DNA of 64,000 nt from Ceratothoa steindachneri (taxonomy: Eukaryota > Arthropoda > Malacostraca > Isopoda > Cymothoidae), in assembly GCA_963969495.1 (NCBI GenBank), contig OZ018328.1, positions 131,908,468 through 131,972,467 on the forward strand, written 5' to 3'. Shown here in pieces: positions 49,682 to 61,077 of this stretch (within the stretch, counting starts at the first letter, position 1; each line of letters opens with the position of its first letter). Under the pieces are notes generated by a model that searched no databases, was not told the DNA's origin, and worked only from the letters and a program-made list of their open reading frames with translations. Position numbers and translations under genes: made by a program.

Positions 49682-51081
49682 TTAATGACCGTACATCAGG
49701 CTGGAGGACCTCTTCTTGACTTCAATCGGGCAAAATTTGCCTTTGTAACTCTTTCTCTTGTAAGTCTTCGCTGGCTGATCTCTTCTTATGGTCCAGCAGT
49801 AGTCCGCCACAATGTGTTTATCCCAGTAACCTTGATAGCGCTCTTCCATCGTCATCAAATCCTGATGGAAGCGTTCTCCTTGTTCGTCACTCACGGCTCC
49901 CAGATTCTCTGGGAATTGGTCGAGGTGACTATTTAGAAAATGCAGCTTCACACTCATGTTACATCCCAGATCACTATATGCTAAAAGCATATTAGTAACC
50001 AGATCCTCGTAGTTATGCGCTGTTTTGTTTCCCAAGAAGTTACGAACAACGGCAGAAATGAGAGCCAGGCTGCCTTCTTGTTTTCATTCATGGTGTTCAC
50101 GAATCTAGAATCACTCAGAAGTCTTCGGATTTGGGGACCATCAAATACTCCTGATTTATTTTTTCGTATGACAAAGCAGGAAATGCCGATACTAGCTACT
50201 GAAAACAATCATTGTCAGTGCTTAATGCCTTGACATACTGCTTCATTAATCCCAGTTTGAGATGTAGTGGAGGGAAAACGATCTTCTTTCGACTTACGAT
50301 TGGCTCATTTACAATGCTTGGCATTCCTGCTTCCAAAGTTTCACGAACTGGCCAATCTTTTTGGGACCAGTGTTTGTCACGGGCTCGAATGTCCCTCATA
50401 CAGATATAGCATGGAAACTTTGTATATCCCTTCTGTTGGCCAAGTAGAAAGTTGCCATCTTAAGGTCTACACATATGATCCAATTGTGTTCATGGTACTT
50501 AAGTAAATCCATGGCCATTCTTATATCATCGTGAGTTTCTTGCAGAGGACAGGGTGACCGAGAGGAACTGCACCAAAGTCATTGCCATTATGCAAAGAGA
50601 CACACTTGAGGCTAGGCTTGGAGCTATCCAAAAACAGTCTCCACTCAACAGGGCTATAGGTGACAAGTCCCAACTCGGTAAACAGACCAGAAACATCGTG
50701 GCAGTATACAAATTGTTTGTCCTCAGAGAAATATGATACCCGTACCGACCTGTCAAGCATATTTCTTTCACTCAACCTGGTGGCTAAAGGTTCTGCAGCT
50801 TTCTTTGAGAGCGCCAAATCACGTATCAAGTCATTCAAATCCTCTTGATTGAAAGAGTCAGGAGCTAATGACTGTTCAGCATCTGATGATGAATCTGCAT
50901 ACTCTGAATCCATTCCGTGGACGTCCATACCAGGTACATCATTTTCATCCTCGGAGGAATCATATCCACTGAAAATCGGATCTGGTAAAGACTCAGAATG
51001 AAGTACTGATGGGATCGCCGAAGGAATGTTGGGGTAGTCCATCTTGTGCCGATTTTTCTTGCGAAGCCCTTTAGTATTCAC
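49682..51081 (-). pseudogene. Orphan family A, copy 2 (nearly full length, broken)
   Basis: Minus strand, start at 51079-51081. The N-terminal part (51081-50521, 186 codons) has an acidic Ser/Asp/Glu-rich segment (GYDSSEDENDVPG) and then LSKKAAEPLATRL, VSYFSEDKQFVYCHDVSGLF and PSLKCVSLHNGN. A one-base deletion near 50530 shifts the frame. KYHEHNWIICVDLKM follows, another shift near 50460 leads into RDIRARDKHWSQKDWPVRE and FPPLHLKLGLMKQYVKAL (50399-50200), and the frame stops at 50196. Next come FDGPQIRRLLSDSRF (about 50150-50100) and, in the last frame, SVKLHFLNSHLDQFPENLG, EQGERFHQD and ADYCW (50035-49682). At least four lesions make it inactive. With copy 1 it shows the full motif order. 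Function unknown. Confidence 0.82.
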
Positions 51082-52129
51082 CAGACAGAAATAGCAGTCC
51101 GATACCTAATCCTTTGGATCTCGCCACGCCATGGGGATTCCAAAGGGAAGACCATTTCTCTTTCTTTTCGTCCACTCACGAAGATGTTCCACACAACTAT
51201 GGCAAACAGCATGTGGGGCCTACTTCTTATCTTGATCGCCAAGAGGAACATCATAATATGCCTTATAAGTGTGGATCACAAAGTTTAATATATTTAGCAT
51301 TTGACGAACTAGCATGTAACAGCCACATATGTAGCAGAAGGTGTCTGGATCATTAACGCAATTTCCTCTTGACGAAGCCATCATTCTAACATGAGACCTG
51401 AAAAAAGAAACAATAATGTCAATATTTTGCACAATAACACTTATTACTATCTTACTACTCTGTACTGTGAAGTATTTGATTTCTACAAGCACCCTCTCTG
51501 TCCGCCCGGAGGGCAGTTTTCGGGGAAACGAGAAAATAGAAATTACAGAATAAATATAGCATGTAGGTATAAATGGATTATATATTTGAAATCAGCATGA
51601 AAAAGCGAATTAAAATTGGCAGATAAATCTAAGTCACCAGAAAATGTGATTAAAATTGTTCCTCTGTGTAATTATTTCACGTAAATTATAATCTCTAAAG
51701 TAAACATGGTAAATGAAAAACGCCCCGCCTTGTTGACCTTAAAACTTTGTTTTCTTTAGTACTCAAGATTTTTCAGGGTTCGCTATCCATTATTCATCTC
51801 AGTATTTTCTTCCCGTTAAAAATAATATTTATCAAAAGTTCCCTTTTTCTCAAAAGTCTGAGAGCCCCTGGTCAAAATTAATTATCTTTCGTCTCTCTTC
51901 AACTTCTATTTCTTTTTGATCTTAAATTTAAATATTAGAATAAATTCAAATCCATAAATTTCTTATTAAAATGGCAACCCCTATTTCACAAAATCTAGGA
52001 GTCTGGTATTTCACTCTGTCAATACTTACCAATTACCATAATGATCAGCAGAAACTCGTTATAACGTGGGTCCTCTCTACCATTAGAGTCCTAACTTACA
52101 CTTTTTGGTAGGATTAATATGTTTTTTTG
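51082..52129. other. Upstream flank of family A copy 2, otherwise unassigned
   Basis: No coding signal was recognised; the stretch next to 51081 may contain the promoter of the source element. Confidence 0.35.
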
Positions 52130-52560
52130 ACGAGATATAGTGACTGAGATGCTAAAAAGTGGTGGTGATTGGGTTGTGGAATCGGTCTGGTGTCTGTATT
52201 GTAAGGCATTTGAAAGTGGAAAAGTGCCTAAAAAATGGGAAAATGCAGTAGGAGTGTAGTTGTATATGGGTAAATGGGGGGAAAGGTGAGTGCAAGCAGT
52301 ACAGGGGGAATTCTTGTTAAATATTGTAGCTAAAGTTTATTGAAAAAATTGGGAATGAAAGGAAAAGTTTAGAGGAGTTAGTGTGTGTGTGTGTGTGTGG
52401 GTTAGGGGAAGGGTTAGATCATTTATTTGAAATTAGGCGGAAAGAAATAAGGATAAGAGATGCAAAGTAAGTGTATGGTAGGTTCATAGATTTGGAGAAA
52501 GACTATGATCCTTTAGATAGTGAAGCAGTGGAGAAGGCACTAAGAATGTATTGAGTCTGG
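52130..52560 (+). pseudogene. LINE reverse transcriptase fragment
   Basis: EMLKSGGDWVVESVW, CKAFESGKVPKKWENAVGV and FIDLEKDYDPLDSEAVEKALRMY (about 52480-52553) follow the RT fingers-to-motif-A region of LINEs. The catalytic motif A is F-DLEK-YD. A (GT)n stretch at 52381-52399 and several stops and frameshifts lie between. Neither motif B nor C follows. The family seems distinct from the other LINEs here. Confidence 0.65.
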
Positions 52561-52606
52561 TAAATAAATTAATTGATGTGAAGTACGTCATGCGTACCCC
52601 GCCACC

Positions 52607-52795
52607 TCTTTTTTTCATTATCTCTCTCTCCCTTTCTCTTTAATTATCCCTCCTCCTCTCTCTTTTATGTTCCTCACCTCTCTTTCATTATCTCTCCCTC
52701 TCTTTCATTCTATATTCCACTCTCTTTTATTCTCTCTCCCCCTCTCTCTCTTTCATTATCTCTCTCTTTCTTTCTCTCTCGTTCGCTCTCGTTGC
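52607..52795. repeat. Polypyrimidine tract (CT-rich with TTTATT/TTCATT spacers)
   Basis: Repeated CTCTCTCTTTCATTAT-like units on the plus strand, period irregular (about 25-45 bp). Confidence 0.85.
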
Positions 52796-52809
52796 GCCTT
52801 AATTTCAGT

Positions 52810-53030
52810 TCGTAAATTATGATAATCAGTTAATGAGGGGCGGGGATGGCGAGCAGGACCGTTCAAAAGGGTTATTAAAATCCCGAGCCTGCATTATATT
52901 AGGAGCCGCAGATGCTCCCTATTGGCCCGGAGTCCGCTCCGGGACCGGGCTCCGCGACCCCCTTCCCTGCTACCTATCCCGGACTCAACTTTGGCCATAA
53001 AATGGACTTTGTAACCAGGAAGCAAACGTC
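52810..53030. promoter_or_regulatory. GC-rich island, candidate regulatory element or exon
   Basis: In an AT-rich setting this block keeps many CpGs and ordered motifs: GGGGCGGGG, a reverse CCAAT box (CTATTGGCC), CGGAGTCCGCTCCGGGACCG with internal dyad symmetry, and GGCCATAAAA, which matches posterior Hox-type sites. Homeodomain-like TTAATGAG and AATTATGATAATCAG lie at its left edge. An open frame from 52912 begins MLPIGPESAPGPG and runs into T-rich DNA, so the block could also be a coding exon ending at a GTAACC splice donor (about 53010). Both readings are inference from composition. Confidence 0.3.
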
Positions 53031-54165
53031 GCCAGAGAGAGCCATAATTCCCTACCTTCTGCCTCCATTCCCTCTCCCCTCTTTCGTGTTTACCATCTTT
53101 ATCGTGTTGTTTATTTGTTGTAATTTAAATTCATCTTTTGTCTTTGTTCTTTTCATATTTATTAACCTTCCCTCTTTTAATGTTTAAGCCCGTGTCTTTT
53201 TCTTCGTTCAAGTTAGTGAGTTTTCTTTGTTTCCTTCCATCACTGCGTCTCGCATTGTTCTTGTCAGATGGATTTGCTTGTTTATTTGTTTTTAAAGACC
53301 CTTTTCTTCAGCAGTTTTAATCACGTTTACGTATTTTTTCATCATTCCACTATTATACGATTGTTTCCTTTTCTTTCCCTTTGTTTTTCCTTTTCCATAT
53401 AGTTCTTTTTAATTTTCTTCTTTTCTCAACACTTTTTAGATTGCTCTGATGGGACAAGGTATAACATATAATCGTCGCAGACCCCCGTCATTCCTTTACC
53501 AGGCATAATACTCTTTCACTAGGGACTTTATCTTACCCCCTAATTCTAATATTTAATTAAATTTATAATGCCAGAGCTACTCTTTTACCAGGAGCCATTT
53601 CACTTTCAACCTAAAATCTAACATCACAACCTTTACCGAATTACCTTTTCACCAGGAACCCCCAAATTTCTAACTAACTAAAATTCTTTTCTTTCATATT
53701 TTCAAAAGAATTCCCAATTATGCTCTCTCTTAAGATATATTATCTTCTACTATACATATTCCTCTTTTTTATGTCTAATACCCATTGTGCAATGATTCCT
53801 TGATCATCTTTTGCGTCAAAATTGTTCAGTTGTTAAATATAAGATTGCGTTATTTTACCGAGCAATTCATGTATACAATCCATTATTTATTCATGTTTTC
53901 TTCCTTGCAAGGAGTAATCTTGAATGTCTGCAGTCTTTGCAGGAATTTGCTAAGGGCTTTGAATGTACCATCAATGGCAGCGCCTTCGCAAGTTATGAAG
54001 TTGGCTACTGCAATCATTTTGACTTTTTTACTCTTTATATTTTCAAAGAAGAACATTTTTTTGAAGTTCTTCCTTTTTGTTATCATTCTCTACATTAATT
54101 TTTACCTTGGTATTCATCTTTTCTATCTCTTTTTTCCTTATCCCATCAATCTCTCCCGTTGACTC
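53031..54165. other. Unassigned T-rich sequence
   Basis: Hydrophobic short frames reflect T-rich composition. No gene was recognised. Confidence 0.4.
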
Positions 54166-55270
54166 ACTCGGCAAATTGCGATCGCTTTCTCTTCCGTTTC
54201 AGGGCCTTGAAGGCTCTGATAATCCTGGCTTTCAGCTCGTCCTTCGTATTGCAGCTGGATTTGTTGGTCTCTCATTCCACCGCGCACCATACAAAGAGAT
54301 CGAGGGGATTACAGTGAACCGAGTTAGGAGAACTAATGTCAGGTGCTGTGTGATCGAAGAAAGTCTCCGACAGCCAGGCCTGGGTTTTCCGGCTGGTGTG
54401 GCAGGACGCAGACTCTTGCTCCCAAGGGTAAGGCGTCCCTGCAGCTACTCGGTCGTTCCAGAGCTCCTCCACCACCTCTCTGTGAATACTGATTTGGCCG
54501 TCGAGGCCATCAGGGAAGAAGTGTGGTAGCATTACATCACCTTCACTCCTGACGACAGCAAAGACTATGATTGTCACTGGCAATTTCATTTGCATGACTC
54601 TGGGCACGTCATTTGGTGCGACAGTAAGCCATCTTTTGTTCTGGGAGTTGATTTTTGGGTCTTGGGATAAATTCTTCTCATCGGGGAAGAACCATACCAT
54701 GTCTGGCTCAAACAGGCGTTTCAACTTGTTGATCAGCTTTTAAGTGCGCTTGAGCCTTTTTTACTGCATCGCTAAGGCCCAAATGATCCCTTCCTCATTT
54801 TTTATAAAAAGTAGCTAATGTCCTTATGCATCACCAGACTGATGAACTTAACGGCCGTATGCTAAGAAAAATGTGAAAGGCACATTTATCAGATTTAGTG
54901 TAGCTTCACAATTATTTATAAATTTATTATATGAAAAAGGCTAAAATGTAAAATATAAAAAAAAGGTTTTTTGCTCAAATGTGAATTTCAAATTTGTTTT
55001 AGCATACGACCGTACATTCACACCTGTTTTCCTTGCTATGGCACGCATCGACTTTCTGGGATCATTGTTGATGATCTCTTGGATTTCAGCAACGAATTGA
55101 CGCTTTGATGGCGTCAGATCGTTGATCATGGCTTTTCTTTCTGTTGTCCCCTGGTAGTTGAATCCTGATTTTTTTAGCTCCTTTCTAAGCTTTCCCACCG
55201 TCCTTCTGCTGTGGTTGAGGAAGTCTGAAATCTCATTGTTTCCCCTTCCAGGTAGATTTCAAGGAAGAGT
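54166..55270 (-). pseudogene. Tc1/mariner-superfamily transposase, catalytic Asp mutated
   Basis: Minus strand. The N-terminal helix-turn-helix region is NNEISDFLNHSRRTVGKL (about 55250-55190), then ERKAMINDLTPSKRQFVAEI and DPRKSMRAIARKTGV (to about 55010). The middle is lost or shifted (54940-54725). The catalytic part (54724-54272) has VWFFPDEKNL with the first Asp, EGDVMLPHFFPDGL, then WEQESASCH where the usual second Asp is Glu, and NPLDLFVWCAVE with the third Asp. An in-frame TGA follows, then ETNKSSCNTKDELKARIIRA to a stop near 54166. The TGA fits decay of a CGA codon. I recall very similar transposases from copepods and other crustaceans. Confidence 0.82.
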
Positions 55271-56275
55271 CCTTACCTCTTCCACAAATTGGCGAGATCA
55301 ACTGTGGCAGAATGAATGGGATGACTGTTCATCATCTAAACTACAAAACTAAAAATTCTATTCGCTCTTGGCCCTCGAGTCGTCATAGAGTGCGGTCGTT
55401 GGAGGTGGCCCTTTGACGAGTTCGCCTTGGCCACACGAGACTTACTCACGGCCATCTTTGAAAATTACGAACGAATACCGTCCCGATCCTCTGTAAACAT
55501 CATGTCGCCCATTTTTCTGTCATTCAGTTGGGTTATTTATTTCAAGTTTTTGGTGTTTACCTTTGGTCTTTGTCCTAATTGGGGCGATAAAAAGACGGGT
55601 CTTTAGCTTAAAATGGCAACTTCTACGAGTCACATCGTTCGTTACAAGAGCTTTCCTTTCGTTTTGAAAGTAACGTTAAGCTAATAAACCAAGTTTATTG
55701 TGGATGGAAATATTTAGGACCGCTATCTCTGTTCTCTTATCGACGGATTCAACGCATTAGGAGGCAATGAGACACCTTGGCATTGGCAAGATGGTGCGTG
55801 GAATTGATTGTTGGAGATGCAGAGGTTGTATGTTAATTGATGTATTGGAAGATTCGCATTAGAGGATGATTCACAGGTTGAAAGTAATGACGATGCTTAT
55901 GGCTCAAGAGAGCAGGAATGAGAAAAAGGTATTTTACATGATAGAAGCTTATGATTCGCATCTCTGGAATCATTTGTATGTCCTTGGAGGTAAGGGTTTT
56001 TAGGTTTTGATTTGCGTTCTTTCCATCCCTGTTAAGCGCCTACCAAATCAAAGACCATTGTCATGTTATTATTTTAATATAATATCTTTGAAATGTTTAA
56101 AATATTGTTTAACAAAATGTTAAATATATTTTGCATTTATTAAATTTCTACTTCTCGTTTCTACTTCCCGTTTTGCCTCTCGTCTTACCGCTCTAAGCAA
56201 TAAGCTGGCGAAAGACACTTTTCTCACTTCATTACTTATATGTTTTCACTAGAAAAAGACGTGGTAAATGACTTA
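55271..56275. other. Unassigned sequence
   Basis: No gene or known repeat was recognised. Confidence 0.4.
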
Positions 56276-56394
56276 AGTCGCGTGCTCCCAATTATTCTGA
56301 TTTATGACCTTAAAAACTGAAAAGAAAAAAAGAAAATGTTTACCATCCGACTGACCGACCGACCGACTGATGACATACTGGCGTGCACGCGACT
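56276..56394 (-). mobile_element. MITE-like repeat, copy B (119 bp, inverted, internally deleted)
   Basis: It starts AGTCGCGTGCTCCC and ends GTGCACGCGACT, with ATTCTGATTTATGACCTTA near the left and GACCGACCGACCGAC near the right. Compared with copies A and C it is in reverse orientation and has lost most of the body. Confidence 0.75.
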
Positions 56395-56528
56395 AAAAAC
56401 AAGGAGGGGCATCTTCAGCTGAAGGGTTTGAAAAGATGTTCGTTAGGAAAGTGGTAAAATTAGAGGAAGTGGATTTTTTTCCAAGAGATGGGCAATGGCT
56501 CAGTTAGGCGCGCAGCTCTCCTATTTCT

Positions 56529-56551
56529 GCAAATGAGGTAGGCTCATTTGC
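56529..56551. promoter_or_regulatory. Inverted pair of octamer-like sites
   Basis: GCAAATGAG and CTCATTTGC are perfect 9-bp inverted arms around GTAGG. The right arm extends to ATTTGCAT, the POU-type octamer. It lies in a CpG- and GC-richer block (56.47-56.75 kb) with another imperfect dyad (AGCTACAATG to TGTAGCT, 56654-56688). A regulatory role is only a suggestion. Confidence 0.3.
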
Positions 56552-57587
56552 ATGGGGCCTATTCAGAACACACTTTTTAATACTACCGATTTCTGAGGTC
56601 ACTAAATGCTATGACCTTTCTTTAAGATCAGTGCCCTTCTGACCCCAGTGTGTAAGCTACAATGTAGCATGGGCCAGCATGCTGTAGCTGACATCGCGAG
56701 AATGGCGTGCTATCCCGGCCCTACTCCCGCAGGAAGTTTTACAGCTAACTATCTTCCATACATTGTCTCTTAACTACTTTCTTTATATATTTCTTCTTAC
56801 TAACTCTCTGTGGGATTTGCCCTCGTTAGTTTTCGATGTCAACTTTTAAAAAATTGCTCCTTTCGCATCGCTATTATTCATTCTTTTTATGTCTATCCCT
56901 TCCCTCAGTTTTGAGTGAGCCTCCGTCTTGTTCACCTGCTGATATAGCGGTCCCTATTTTGACCCAATGCCCCCTCCCATCCTCTTTCTTTGGGGACTGT
57001 TGAGGAAGGCGGAGCCCTAGGAACTTAGTTCGCCCCTTCCCCGTCCTGGGCTCGTCCTTTATGCGTCCTGTTAGCGTTAAAGGTACCGCGAACAGTTTTT
57101 CTGTGTGTTTCTATGTGCGTCCATTAAAGTATACACGGAGGGGCATATGTGTGTGGCTGAGTTTGTATTCGTTTCCTTTTTTTATTCGATTGCTTTTGTT
57201 GTTGTTTATTTAGCGTTGGTGAGTCTGGCTTCCATCTCTCTTCAGTGTCATAGATACATCGGATTCTCTTCACTCAAATGTTCTTGCAACAATGCCTTCT
57301 CTCAGTGGTGAACACCCGGTATTTCTATCCCCTCACACGTGCTCATACACACACTCACTCCACTTAGCCTGCAAGAGGTGTAAGCATACATGCCTCTCTT
57401 GTATAGCGTATTTGACTTCACTATTTGACCCATTAAGTGCCCCATGTTTGACCTAAAAGTGAGGAGAGACGTGTTTCTGACGATACAGAGCCTCGCTGTT
57501 GTTATCGTCGTCACTCGATGAACTCTCCTCAGATTAACCAAGCTCCATATGTCAGGGTATTGATGCTTTGGGAGCTCCTGGCTTTTT

Positions 57588-57589
<2 letters not shown>
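56552..57589. other. Unassigned sequence
   Basis: No gene was recognised. Confidence 0.4.
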
Positions 57590-57628
<39 letters not shown>

Positions 57629-57652
57629 GAAAATATATATGTATATATATAT
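57590..57652. repeat. (TA)n array, interrupted
   Basis: A TA array broken by TTATGAAAATATATATG. Confidence 0.93.
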
Positions 57653-58977
57653 GCTTTCACCATACTCATCTATCAAGGGTTGATATTGGGGAGAGATCTG
57701 TAAAAAACGTGTTAAAGATCGAGGGAAGTAAAATATGTGAAAGATAGCCAAAGATCTATCGGCCACTGTTGTAGTCTGGAGGGCACGTAATCACCCAGAT
57801 GTCAGATGCAGCATTGTTTTCCTTACTATACCTGACACGTCGTTGCGGGGTTGCCTCGCGGGAGACAATCATTGCTCAGGGCGTGTAAATCTCGAGGTAA
57901 ATTTCATGATTAATCTATTATTTTTATTACTAACTGGGAAGTTATTGAGGTTCAATCCTTTAAATTTCTCTAACCTCACTCCTTTTAAGTTTTAAAAATG
58001 GTTTAAAGATAGCCCATTTGTCCTCCTGAATAGGAAAGTACTTTGCTTAAAATGCATTTATGTGAAATGGTCCGAAATCGTACACTTGGTCGTTATTAGG
58101 CTTAAAAAGAAAGTTGAAGAATAAATTACCGCCTTTACTCAGCGGGAAACTATATTTGTACTTTTTATACCAGTTTGTTTCCGAAGATTCACAATACTTC
58201 CTAATGCCAGTATTGAGTGTTGAGGCCGGCTGCTATAAGGAGTCGTTGTCACTTCGCATCCTATTTTATTTCTTTCTATTTATTCGCCTTTTTCATTCTG
58301 GTCTTTTATCACGTCATTTTTCTCCTTTCCGTTAGTAAAATGCCTTCGTTTATTAAACAACGTTCTTGTTTTGTTCAATAATGATTCCTCACTGAGCCTT
58401 TCACTTTGTTCTCAAATCCTTCTCAAATCAATTACGAGACTACTACTAAAATTAATACTATGAATGAGATTAATACTATTACTAATACACATCTACTACT
58501 GTAGTCTTGCAACGAATTAGGAGTAGCGCTTTTGTTTCCGACGGAAAATTCTTTGTTGTTTCAACTTCAAGCATAACTCCGTGGGTTGGTTTTCTCCAAG
58601 TTCGGTTTTCCTTTCCACTTTGTCTCCGCCGTCAACTGCCTCATTCCCTTCACCAATTTATACGTATGACTTTCCTTTTCCTTTCGCAAGAGGGAGAGCT
58701 CCTCTTCCCCTCGTATTGACCCTCAGTCTCGTCTCTGAGGGGAAATAACTCTCGTAAACTTGAAATTGATCTGCCATAGTTTTTTTTCCTCGTAATTAGT
58801 TGATGATCTTTTAGTCATTCATATGGTCGTCAGCGAGCTTCCAAGTTTAGATGTAATGACAGATGTGATGCACATTCTTGCGTTTTGGGTGATCATTTTT
58901 TTTTCTTCTTTATTTCACGTCAAAGTAGGAGGGAGATAAGGACGAGTGTAGTTTGTAGATGCTTAAATCAAACTACG

Positions 58978-58979
<2 letters not shown>
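57653..58979. other. Unassigned sequence
   Basis: No gene or repeat family was recognised. Confidence 0.4.

Positions 58980-59051
<72 letters not shown>
58980..59051. repeat. (TA)n array
   Basis: About 72 bp of pure TA. Confidence 0.97.
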
Positions 59052-59053
<2 letters not shown>

Positions 59054-60832
59054 TGGACGAAACACCATACATGGCACTTTTACATATTCAGGGTATCTAT
59101 CACAGTGATTCATATACGAAATAGGAGATTCAATTCAATCTCTCCCATTTTCTCTGTTCACCTTTTTGTCTATGCAAGTTTGTTCTCCCTCTCTACTTCA
59201 TCTTTTAGATGTTATTTTATATCACATATATTTACTTTAGCCCTTATTGCATGTAGTCTTTAGTTATTGCCAATTTTAACCGTACTCTTGAATCTCTCTG
59301 TATGAAGATATTTCTTCACATGTGACGAAGTGCAATTTTACATGTGACATCAGATTCTTTTGAAACAAAACACTCAAGTAACCAAAGCATTCGTAAAATT
59401 CTTTAAAGACATTCATCAGAGGAAATTAGCGTGTTATGAAAAAATTATATCTCCTTTATTGATTGGACATACCCTCCGTCATCCATTTCTCTCGCTCACT
59501 GCTATCAATCATGATAAACTCGGTTCTACTGTTCTAATGTGCTCCATTTTCTAATTCCCAAAGCAGCTTAGAGTTGCAACCCTTAAGGGGTGTTTTTTTC
59601 ATTCTGATTTGTATTTATCCTTCTATTTTTATCTATTTCCCATTCGTTTACAACGCTTCATTAATATTTTATTTTCACAAATTTAATTTAATTAGATACA
59701 TCTACTATTTTTGAAAGGAGTGACTCTCTCTTTGAAAGCGAATCTATATTTGATGTAGAAGAGGACCACCAAAAGGTTCTTGGATAATGCAAATTAATAA
59801 AAAACTAAGCATCGAATTTCACTTCTTGTCAGGCATAATAATGGCTATGCAATGATGTTTATAAAAATGAAGGAATTTAATTGATAAGCAGAGAAGAAAC
59901 AACAGCATAAAAGAGCCCAGATTTGATCAATATGTTCACTGTTAAAATGGAAGAAAGGACAAACATCGATCTCTTGGCGGAGTTCTGGGGAAAGCTGGTG
60001 AAATCATCGATGCTTTCTTTAGTATAGGTTTTTTCGGACATTGTACTAAAACATCGTTTGGTTAATGGGTAAGCTAAAGTGCAGAAGAACTTTATACATA
60101 AAAAAAGTCATAGCGGGATGTGAAAAGTAGAAAGAGATCTAGTGTTTTCTAAAAGGAGGATTTGTTAAGAAAATCATCTATTTAAAGTTCCTTTGCTTTG
60201 ATATAATTAAGTTCTTGGAGTATTTTCTTTCTTAGGGCATTTTGGACATTCCCGAATACCCCTTTTATTTTAATGTTTTAGAGATCTCGAGTTTGGAATA
60301 CATGTTTCTCGCATGTGATTATTCTTTGTTAATCATTCTCTAGCTAGTAGCTAACCCACAAACATCACTGCTCAGAACGACAAAGGCCCTATTGATCCTC
60401 GTTGCAGTCACTAAATAAACCGACTTGGAGGATTTGGGTTGGCGGGTTCATTATTGTTCCCCAAACTATTAGACTTGTCTGGCGTTGTTGGAATTTTCTC
60501 ATTTTTCCAATACTTTTACCTCCCACGAATAGGCAATTTCCCAGTGGAAAAATAAATTTCCGATTGAAAACTAGGAATTACTCGCACACAAGACACGTGC
60601 ATGCACACGTACAGGAACAAATTCCATCCACATAGTGAAACGTATGCTTATACCGGAGTGACAAATGTAAATAAACAGCTTATACTTTGCTGAAACTATT
60701 TAGATTTTACAAATAACTGAACGGTATTCATATTTTTCGCTCTTCCTCGAGATGATTTTAAAGTATAAATTTGCCTTAACATAGTTTAATGAGTTCTTTT
60801 TTCCTAGGATGTATAGATGGTTTGTTGTTTTT
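59052..60832. other. Unassigned AT-rich sequence
   Basis: No gene or repeat family was recognised. Confidence 0.4.
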
Positions 60833-61077
60833 AGTCGCGTACGACTCTACATCTCACTATGTCGGTCAGTCGGTCGGTCGGTCGGTCCACGTTTTGCTTT
60901 ATTTGTAATAATATTGTAATTATTCGGCCAATTCTAACGAGATTTGGAGCCCTTATGTTGTTTTGCATTCTCTTTTGAATGATATATTTGCCAAAGTCTC
61001 CCCAAGGTTAGTCTGGGAATTATTGAAAGTTTTGAAGCTCGTAAGGTCATAAATCAGAATAAGTGAAAGCACGCGAC
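60833..61077 (+). mobile_element. MITE-like repeat, copy C (245 bp)
   Basis: It starts AGTCGCGTACGACTC and ends AAAGCACGCGAC. GGTCGGTC units are tandemly repeated at about 60862-60888. The body shares ATTCTAACGAGATTTGGAGCC, CCTTATGTTGTTTT and TAAGGTCATAAATCAGAAT with copy A. Confidence 0.8.

Noticed and set aside
53785..54162. Hydrophobic 125-codon frame
   Set aside because: T-rich composition, two overlapping frames with similar length, and no recognisable family.
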